The position numbers and the translations under genes are program-made. The notes beneath the pieces are model-generated. The model did not search any database. It had not been told where the DNA came from and saw only the letters and a list, made by a program, of their open reading frames with translations. Shown here piece by piece: positions 1-4,463 of a DNA stretch of 5,303 nt. How positions within the stretch are numbered: the first letter of the stretch is position 1; the number at the start of each line of letters is the position of its first letter. This stretch comes from Sporomusa sp. (GTDB lineage: Bacteria > Bacillota_C > Negativicutes > Sporomusales > Sporomusaceae). The stretch is taken from contig JAQSXM010000267.1 of NCBI GenBank assembly GCA_029256645.1, positions 1 through 5,303 on the forward strand, in the 5' to 3' direction.

Positions 1-79
1 ATTAACATACCAGGAGCGAATTAAGCGTGACGCAACAGAATAAAGAACAAAGCGCCTACTGTAATCCCCTCCCCATACC

Positions 80-266
80 TCGTGGGTGAAAACGGTGATT
101 GTCAGATAGGCAGTTCTCCTGGCTCCGGATCTTAGCTTGCTTAAACCTTCCCAGGACTGATTGTCCCAGTGGTATATCCTAAGCTTGCTCCCCGTTACAG
201 TGGCGGGACCGCGCCGGTTTTTAACCGGTCTTCCCTATTAAGCCCCGTAGGGCACCTACCTCATAC
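80..266 (-). promoter_or_regulatory. Cobalamin (B12) riboswitch
   Basis: Read on the minus strand, this leader has the conserved blocks of the adenosylcobalamin riboswitch in the right order. They are GGTGCC (251-256), GGGAAGACCGGT (224-235), GCGGTCCCGCCACTG (198-212) and the B12 box GCCAGGAGAACTGCC (109-123). The family normally represses B12 synthesis, corrinoid or cobalt uptake, or B12-replaceable enzymes when cobalamin is plentiful. A near-consensus promoter lies just upstream at 286-314. The controlled gene is on the minus strand and must begin left of position 1, because no convincing start codon with a ribosome site is visible between the riboswitch and the edge. A purine-rich GGGGAGGGG stretch follows the aptamer and may belong to the expression platform. 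The family call is firm; the exact ends and the target are not. Confidence 0.95.
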
Positions 267-285
267 TATTTTATTTGGTAAATAA

Positions 286-314
286 AGTATAACCCTTATC
301 TCAAACAGTGTCAA
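286..314 (-). promoter_or_regulatory. Sigma-A promoter of the riboswitch transcript
   Basis: On the minus strand, TTGACA (309-314) and TATACT (286-291) are separated by exactly 17 bases. The expected transcription start is near 279, about 13 bases before the first recognisable riboswitch block. It is divergent to the plus-strand promoter at 384-412, with about 70 bases between them. Confidence 0.8.
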
Positions 315-383
315 TACTTAGTATATTACCTTACTTGCCTGTAATTTTATTGTTATTACCGGTCCTGCAAACGCTGTTACTAA

Positions 384-412
384 TTGACAATTACTACAAA
401 ACAATCTATATT
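384..412 (+). promoter_or_regulatory. Sigma-A promoter of the first methyltransferase operon
   Basis: TTGACA (384-389) and TATATT (407-412) are separated by 17 bases, predicting a start near 419 and a leader of about 110 bases before the ATG at 530. The -35 box lies inside an imperfect dyad, TACTAATTG (378-386) against CAATTACTA (388-396), with one mismatch in nine pairs. This could be an operator, but AT-rich dyads of this quality are common. Confidence 0.75.
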
Positions 413-424
413 TAGACTAGTAGT

Positions 425-443
425 TTGAATCATGAAGATTCAA
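425..443 (+). other. Leader hairpin with AUGAA loop
   Basis: TTGAATC (425-431) pairs perfectly with GATTCAA (437-443) across a five-base ATGAA loop. It lies near the 5' end of the predicted transcript and 7 bases before GGTATGAAACC (450-460), where a second small hairpin, GGT-ATGAA-ACC, would expose the same loop. The first hairpin has no counterpart in the FmdE leader. Confidence 0.5.
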
Positions 444-449
444 TAATCC

Positions 450-499
450 GGTATGAAACCTAAGGACATGTCTCCTTGGATTTTCATGCTTTTTTTATT
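450..499 (+). terminator. Attenuator-like terminator hairpin ahead of first methyltransferase
   Basis: GTATGAAA (451-458) pairs with TTTCATGC (482-489). Inside it, CC pairs with GG (478-479) and AAGGA (462-466) with TCCTT (473-477), around a CATGTC loop. Seven T (490-496) follow directly. The structure lies downstream of the promoter at 384-412 and ends about 30 bases before the ATG, with the ribosome site (513-519) beyond it, so it would control read-through of its own operon. The left arm GGTATGAAAC recurs in the FmdE leader. An alternative pairing, TAGTTT (421-426) with AAACCTA (456-462) leaving one C bulged, would break the terminator. Confidence 0.7.
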
Positions 500-529
500 A
501 AATTATACGATCAGGAAGGATGACGATAC

Positions 530-1387
530 ATGTGCAATACCAAGTTTTGGACTGAAGCCTGGCAGGAAGCGCGTGAGAGTTCCCATCAGGCACCAAGTTA
601 TGGCAACAAACAAGGCTGGCAGCAGTTTTGGAATGACTTTGCCGAGCAGCACGCCCTGCGCAACCGCCAAAGTCGCCCGATATATAACTCGATCGTTGAC
701 GGCTTAGTTGCCGACGGCGTAATAACCCCTGAAAGCACAGTGCTTGACATTGGCTGCGGTGCCGGCACCTTTACATTACCACTGGCCGCTAAGTCTAATC
801 ATGTGACAGGTTTGGATACGGCCTCGCAAATGCTGTCTGTCCTACAGTCTGAGGCGTCTCACGAAAGGGTTACAGACCGGATTGCAACACTCCAGACAGA
901 TTGGCTGGACCTGCCTGCCGAACCAGCATATGATGTTGTTTTTGCCGCCAACACAACTGCAATTAACGACTATGACAGTCTAATGAAAATGAATGAGCTT
1001 TCACGTGGCACCTGCTGCCTGATCGGCTTTGCCGGCACTTATCATATCAAAGTGCGTACATTGCTATGGGAACACCTGATAGGTACACCACCTGAGCAAA
1101 CTGCCTTTGACATCCAATATCCTTTTAACATTCTTTATCAGGAGCGGTACCTGCCTAACATTAAATTCTACAGCTACCGTGAACGCTACCGGGAGACACT
1201 GGCTTATATGATCGAGTATTATACCAGCTACTTTAAACTCTTTGGTCTGGAAGGCCCGGAAACATCAGTTAAAATCACCGAATTTCTGGCTAACCGGGCC
1301 GTTGAGGACTATTGCACTGAGTTGATTAACTCTACTATCGGGGTGTTATGGTGGCGTCCTGACCGCAAAGCCACACTATTAGAATAA
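530..1387 (+). CDS. Class I SAM-dependent methyltransferase (first paralog)
   Basis: This 285-residue cytoplasmic protein has a Rossmann-type methyltransferase core. Motif I is VLDIGCGAG at residues 71-79, which binds SAM, and the acidic motif II is GLD at 94-96, whose Asp normally contacts the ribose. The N-terminal 60 residues form a separate Trp-rich segment (FWTEAW near residues 6-11, QGWQQFW near 28-34). The C-terminal half carries unusual motifs shared with the paralog at 3458-4285: CCLIGFAG (162-169), NILYQE (200-205), and an IG-x-x-WW ending (270-275). The start is ATG 530 with AGGAAGG ten bases upstream. A C-terminal tail of about 10 residues after WW is absent from the paralog. It is first in an operon with the VOC gene, behind an attenuator-like leader. 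The fold and SAM use are secure; the acceptor is unknown, and nothing links it to rRNA or ubiquinone methylases. Confidence 0.9.
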   Translation: MCNTKFWTEAWQEARESSHQAPSYGNKQGWQQFWNDFAEQHALRNRQSRPIYNSIVDGLVADGVITPESTVLDIGCGAGTFTLPLAAKSNHVTGLDTASQMLSVLQSEASHERVTDRIATLQTDWLDLPAEPAYDVVFAANTTAINDYDSLMKMNELSRGTCCLIGFAGTYHIKVRTLLWEHLIGTPPEQTAFDIQYPFNILYQERYLPNIKFYSYRERYRETLAYMIEYYTSYFKLFGLEGPETSVKITEFLANRAVEDYCTELINSTIGVLWWRPDRKATLLE

Positions 1388-1424
1388 TTGGACATACTAC
1401 AGATAAAACCAAGCGGAGGATACC

Positions 1425-1802
1425 ATGTTTAAACGAATTGATCATATAGCCTTCACTGTTAAAGACAGGGAAAAATCAATTGCCTTTTACGAAAAACACT
1501 TTGGTTTTCACCAGTATTATGAACATACTGTTCCGGTTCCGGCCATTGAGAAAATAGTCTATCTAAAGCTTGGCGACACGGTCTTGGAGTTAATACATAT
1601 GCCGGACGGCCCGCAACTCACAGGCTACCATTTTTGCCTCGAAAGTGATGATTTTGACGCAGATTATACCAGGCTGAAGGAAGCCGGCATTGCTGTTGAA
1701 ACCGAACCGCACCCTGCAGGGGCAAGGGAGTCCCGTGAAACAGGCTGGCGCCGGGTAGTATTCAGAGGCCCGGATGGAGAATCAATAGAGTTTCGCGGTT
1801 AA
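1425..1802 (+). CDS. VOC-family (glyoxalase/bleomycin-resistance fold) metalloprotein
   Basis: This 125-residue protein is a typical single-domain pair of beta-alpha-beta-beta-beta modules of the vicinal oxygen chelate superfamily. The opening DHIAFTVKD and the closing GPDGESIEF are family hallmarks. All four positions that usually hold the metal are filled: His7, Glu55 (VLELIH), His69 (GYHF) and Glu122. A lyase or isomerase of the glyoxalase I or methylmalonyl-CoA epimerase type is therefore possible. The length fits glyoxalase-like lactoylglutathione lyases, but glutathione is not expected in such an anaerobe. The ATG at 1425 has GGAGG (1415-1419) at ideal spacing. It follows the methyltransferase by 37 bases and precedes a strong terminator, so the two are probably cotranscribed. 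The family is certain; the substrate cannot be told from sequence. Confidence 0.9.
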   Translation: MFKRIDHIAFTVKDREKSIAFYEKHFGFHQYYEHTVPVPAIEKIVYLKLGDTVLELIHMPDGPQLTGYHFCLESDDFDADYTRLKEAGIAVETEPHPAGARESRETGWRRVVFRGPDGESIEFRG

Positions 1803-1827
1803 TCGCACAATAGTGGCAGACACACAG

Positions 1828-1858
1828 ACAACCCGGCATAAGCCGGGTTGTTTTTTAT
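1828..1858 (+). terminator. Intrinsic terminator after the VOC gene
   Basis: CAACCCGGC (1829-1837) pairs perfectly with GCCGGGTTG (1842-1850) around an ATAA loop and is followed by six T, then ATCT. It ends the methyltransferase-VOC transcript 26 bases after the stop codon. On the opposite strand the hairpin lacks a T-run, so it is not an obvious terminator for the converging DUF3842 gene. Confidence 0.93.
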
Positions 1859-1893
1859 CTTAGTTCTGTTTGATAGTAAGTCATCGGTACAGC

Positions 1894-2316
1894 TTACCAC
1901 GCCTTACCATGAACAAGCTCGGTTACTCTAGCAATTGCTTCTTTAATAGAAACAACAAGCGGCCGGCTTTCCAGGCCAACAATATCAAAGTGGCTTTGAT
2001 TTACAGGTACCAGTACTTTATGAGCGTCACAAGAGGCAATAACCTCTGCAATCTTAGGGGTGATCTCCCCCATTAAGGAATTAGGAATGATTATGCCAAT
2101 CGGACCAACCACAATGTTAGCCTTGCGGATCGAAACGACCACAGCGTTTTCACCGGTAGCACCACGCATAGCACCTGCCCGTACCATATTATTGGTAGCC
2201 AGCGCATTTGTCCCTAGTGCAATAATATCTGCTTTTTGTCCCAGTTGTGACGAAAGCTGTGTCACTAACTGCACGCCAAGCCCCCCGCCCATACCATCGA
2301 TAACTGCGATTATCAT
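1894..2316 (-). CDS. DUF3842 family protein
   Basis: This 140-residue cytoplasmic protein opens with MIIAVIDGMGGGLG, a glycine-rich strand-loop-helix like a nucleotide-binding Rossmann turn. The opening, the length and the hydrophobic strands that follow (ADIIALGTNALAT near 29-41, IVVGPIGIIIPNS near 68-80, HKVLVPVN near 99-106) match my memory of DUF3842, a family of unknown function common in anaerobic Bacillota. ATG 2316 is chosen because the family starts directly at the IAVIDG strand, and GGAAGGTGG lies upstream. TTG 2340 or GTG 2331 would add only a few residues that partly encode that ribosome site. The gene converges on the VOC gene and stands alone. A good promoter lies about 300 bases upstream (2615-2643). 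No ligand or partner can be inferred. Confidence 0.85.
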   Translation of the reverse strand: MIIAVIDGMGGGLGVQLVTQLSSQLGQKADIIALGTNALATNNMVRAGAMRGATGENAVVVSIRKANIVVGPIGIIIPNSLMGEITPKIAEVIASCDAHKVLVPVNQSHFDIVGLESRPLVVSIKEAIARVTELVHGKAW

Positions 2317-2340
2317 ATAGATTCTTACCACCTTCCACAA

Positions 2341-2693
2341 AAATGGACGATTACTTATATTTCGGCAATAAATTGAAAATTCCTTTCGTTTAAATACCGT
2401 TCAACTTTGCTCACGCCAGCTATCTACTCACCTTAGTTGTGATTCGCCTATCCTCTTAATTAAATAAACCATCAAGACAACTGCACTATGCAGAAGCCTT
2501 CATGGCTGCTATTCTACACTATAAAACTATTAAAATACTATAAATCTAGAATAATAGCGAAATGTGCCGCATTCTTACGACACAAGATAGTTTCAACTAC
2601 CTTTTATGGTTTGAATTGTACCAAATTTCACTTATGTTGTCAATCAATTGCGCAAACTATCTGCAAAATCTCATTTTTAATAATATTTTACAA
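2341..2693. other. AT-rich intergenic region with divergent promoters and no convincing gene
   Basis: This gap separates DUF3842 from the FmdE leader. I see no gene in it: the only long plus-strand reading frame (2488-2697) has a low-complexity, Lys/Cys/Phe-rich product, no ribosome site, and runs across a promoter. If transcribed on the minus strand it would carry small hairpins at 2563-2584 (seven pairs including one G-U that pairs only in minus-strand RNA), 2495-2507 and 2481-2493. I recognise no known RNA family here. Confidence 0.5.
2615..2643 (-). promoter_or_regulatory. Sigma-A promoter directed toward DUF3842
   Basis: On the minus strand, TTGACA (2638-2643) and TACAAT (2615-2620) are 17 bases apart, a near-consensus site. 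Transcription would start near 2608 and reach the DUF3842 start at 2316 only after about 290 untranslated bases, so it makes either a long leader or a separate small RNA. No better promoter was seen closer to the gene. Confidence 0.65.
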
Positions 2694-2722
2694 TTGACAG
2701 CATTCACCAAATAACTGATAAT
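2694..2722 (+). promoter_or_regulatory. Sigma-A promoter of the FmdE-methyltransferase operon
   Basis: TTGACA (2694-2699) and GATAAT (2717-2722) are separated by 17 bases, and the -10 box is preceded by T. The start would be near 2729, giving a leader of about 118 bases, similar in length to the leader of the first methyltransferase operon. Confidence 0.75.
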
Positions 2723-2747
2723 ATAGGGTAATAAATGTAAAAATTTA

Positions 2748-2777
2748 ATAAAGTTGAAATAAGGTATGAAACTTTAT
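2748..2777 (+). other. Candidate antiterminator stem in the FmdE leader
   Basis: ATAAAGTT (2748-2755) is the exact reverse complement of AACTTTAT (2770-2777), an eight-pair stem that would hold GGTATG (2763-2768) in its loop. Forming it would disturb the base of the terminator-like hairpin downstream, so the two structures look mutually exclusive. The pairing is visible in sequence; the regulatory role is inferred. Confidence 0.45.
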
Positions 2778-2817
2778 AAGGAACTGCAGTTCTTTATTTG
2801 GGCATGCCTTTTTATTT
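2763..2817 (+). terminator. Attenuator-like terminator hairpin ahead of FmdE gene
   Basis: An outer stem pairs GGTATG (2763-2768) with CATGCC (2803-2808), with one G-U. An inner nine-pair stem joins ATAAGGAAC (2776-2784) to GTTCTTTAT (2789-2797) around a TGCA loop. TTTTTATTT follows at 2809-2817, and the ribosome site begins at 2834. The left arm begins with the 10-mer GGTATGAAAC, identical to that in the leader at 450-459, while the inner stem differs in sequence. A large internal loop between the stems makes it weaker than a textbook terminator. Confidence 0.6.
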
Positions 2818-2846
2818 ATCCTACTAAATGATTGGGGGGAATGAAC

Positions 2847-3455
2847 ATGATTAACCGGCCTGCTGATTATCAAAAAGCGATCGAATTTCACGGACACTGC
2901 TGCCCAGGGCTTACTATCGGCTACCTGGCTGCCAAAGCCGCCATCGAGCGCCTTGACGTGACCCGGTCTGAAGACGAAGAACTTGTCGCCATCGTTGAGT
3001 CTGACGGCTGTGGTATTGATGCTGTGCAAGTGCTGCTAGGCTGCACCATCGGGAAAGGCAATCTTATCTTCAAAGATCATGGGAAACAGGCCTATACCAT
3101 CGGCAACCGCCAGACAGGTAAAGCTGTGCGGATTGTTATGACCGGAGAAGTCATTCCGTTATCTGCAGAGCAGGACAAGCTTAAGAGGGCAGTATTCGGC
3201 GGCGAAGCCACAGCTGAGCAAGAGGGTGCATGGCACAAAATTCAGGAAGAACGTACAGCCCGGATGTTGGCAACCCCTTTTGCGGAATTATTTAAGATCG
3301 TAGATGTTGAGCTTAAACTGCCCTCAGAGGCTAAGATCTTTAACTCTGTCATCTGTGCTTACTGTGGCGAAAAAGTCATGGAAGCCCGCGCCCGTTTGCA
3401 GGACGGCAAAATTGCCTGCTTAGCCTGTACTGAAGATTACAGCCGGGGGTGGTAA
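2847..3455 (+). CDS. FmdE-family protein with C-terminal zinc finger
   Basis: This 202-residue protein belongs to the FmdE family (PF02663), named for a gene in the molybdenum formylmethanofuran dehydrogenase operon of methanogens. Many bacteria without methanogenesis also carry it, and its role there is unsettled. The N-terminal core has FHGHCCPG (residues 14-21), SDGCGIDA (52-59) and LGCTIGKGN (64-72), whose Cys and His residues are the conserved candidate metal ligands. The C-terminus has two CxxC pairs (Cys170/173 and Cys191/194), the treble-clef zinc finger known from structures of this family. ATG 2847 is preferred because GGGGGG lies seven bases upstream; ATG 2841 and TTG 2832 sit on or before that site. 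It leads an operon with the second methyltransferase and has an attenuator-like leader. Nothing suggests a complete formylmethanofuran dehydrogenase; a metal-handling role is inferred. Confidence 0.92.
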   Translation: MINRPADYQKAIEFHGHCCPGLTIGYLAAKAAIERLDVTRSEDEELVAIVESDGCGIDAVQVLLGCTIGKGNLIFKDHGKQAYTIGNRQTGKAVRIVMTGEVIPLSAEQDKLKRAVFGGEATAEQEGAWHKIQEERTARMLATPFAELFKIVDVELKLPSEAKIFNSVICAYCGEKVMEARARLQDGKIACLACTEDYSRGW

Positions 3456-3457
3456 GC

Positions 3458-4285
3458 TTGTATAATGCCCGGTTTTGGGATAAAGCCTGGCAGGACAGCA
3501 GCAAAAAAGCCGGCCGGCGGCGTCCTGACCCTAAGCTGTGGCAAGAATACTGGAGCTACTACTCCAGTCGTTATGCTGAGCATAATGCAGCGAACAAAGA
3601 CGTGCACCAGCGCATCATTGATGACTTACTTGCCCAGGGAGCAATCAAACCCGGTGACAGCCTGCTGGACATTGGTTGTGGGCCCGGCACCTACGCCCTG
3701 CCGCTGGCAGCCTATCATGTCAAAGTAACAGGCCTTGACACCTCCAGCGGCATGCTTGAAAAACTGTCTACTCAAGCAATCAGCGCTGGCTTGCAAAAAA
3801 ACATTACCCCCTTGCTGGCCGACTGGCAGGATATTGCGCCAGAACCGGCCTATGACATAACCTTTGCTGCCAAAAGTCCGGCTATTAACAACTATGACAG
3901 TTTGATGAAAATGACCAAAGTGGCCCGCAGAGCCTGCTGCCTAATCGGCTTTGCCGGCAAACACGACATTGGTCTACGCCGTCTGTTATGGGAGAAACTC
4001 TTACAGGAGCCAGCCCCCGGGCCATCCTTTGATATCATCTATCCGCTCAACATTCTATATCAGGAAGGCTACCGCCCCAACGTTACCTTCACTACCTACG
4101 GTCAAACCAATCAGGAGCCTCTTTCCTATCTGATTGACCACTATACTAGATATTTTGCCGTAATGGGTGTAAACGGCCCTGACATTGAAAACAATATCCG
4201 TCAGTTCTTAGAAAACATCGCGATTGACGGTTATTGTGCCGATACCTCGGAAACTACTATTGGGATTATGTGGTGGCAGGTATAG
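3458..4285 (+). CDS. Class I SAM-dependent methyltransferase (second paralog)
   Basis: This 275-residue protein is a clear paralog of the product at 530-1387, with roughly half of the positions identical by eye. Motif I is LLDIGCGPG (residues 69-77) and motif II is GLD (92-94). The shared family-specific segments are an N-terminal FWDKAWQ, AEPAYD- and YDSLMKM-like strings, CCLIGFAG (160-167), NILYQE (198-203) and a C-terminal IGIMWW. The start is uncertain. TTG 3458 has GGGGGTGG five bases upstream and gives a product beginning MYNARFW, matching MCNTKFW in the paralog. GTG 3449 would add three residues and overlap the FmdE stop. Either way the genes are tightly coupled, suggesting the two proteins act together, perhaps FmdE handling a metal or cofactor and this enzyme methylating a linked compound. 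That is inference; the acceptor is unknown. Confidence 0.9.
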   Translation: MYNARFWDKAWQDSSKKAGRRRPDPKLWQEYWSYYSSRYAEHNAANKDVHQRIIDDLLAQGAIKPGDSLLDIGCGPGTYALPLAAYHVKVTGLDTSSGMLEKLSTQAISAGLQKNITPLLADWQDIAPEPAYDITFAAKSPAINNYDSLMKMTKVARRACCLIGFAGKHDIGLRRLLWEKLLQEPAPGPSFDIIYPLNILYQEGYRPNVTFTTYGQTNQEPLSYLIDHYTRYFAVMGVNGPDIENNIRQFLENIAIDGYCADTSETTIGIMWWQV

Positions 4286-4335
4286 TGCTACTTTATGACA
4301 TGTTCGGCCACCTTCTTAGCTATTGCCTGCTCAAC

Positions 4336-4351
4336 CATTTCCCGGGAAATG
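4336..4351. repeat. Perfect 16-base palindrome
   Basis: CATTTCCCGGGAAATG is an exact inverted repeat without spacer, in the gap after the second methyltransferase. It has no T-run and is not a terminator. It could be a protein-binding dyad or chance; no promoter is evident beside it. Confidence 0.4.
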
Positions 4352-4406
4352 ACACTAATCGACGGTGAATCTTAAACCTATTACAAAAACACTCATAAAC
4401 CCGAAC

Positions 4407-4440
4407 TAAGGGAGCCCTGGCTGCGGGGCTCCCTTATTGT
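4407..4440. terminator. Shared hairpin between convergent genes
   Basis: TAAGGGAGCCC (4407-4417) pairs perfectly over eleven bases with GGGCTCCCTTA (4426-4436), with a TGGCTGCG loop. It lies between the second methyltransferase and the convergent oxidoreductase, 28 bases past the stop of the latter. The flanking T content is only modest on both strands (TTATTGT on plus, TTAGTTCGGGTTT on minus), so it is probably a bidirectional terminator of moderate strength. Confidence 0.7.
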
Positions 4441-4463
4441 GACCCATACGGATTGTTCTTAGC

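Noticed and set aside
419..529. T-box, SAM-I or preQ1 riboswitch in the first leader
   Set aside because: The T-box sequence, the SAM-I core and the preQ1 pseudoknot signature are all absent, and the leader is too short for a T-box or SAM-I.
1870..2320. Plus-strand reading frames opposite DUF3842
   Set aside because: They are antisense shadows of the DUF3842 gene; the products have no recognisable domain and the starts have no ribosome sites.
2488..2697. 69-codon plus-strand reading frame
   Set aside because: It has no ribosome site, its product is low-complexity and Lys/Cys/Phe-rich, it lies in AT-rich DNA, and it overlaps two predicted promoters.
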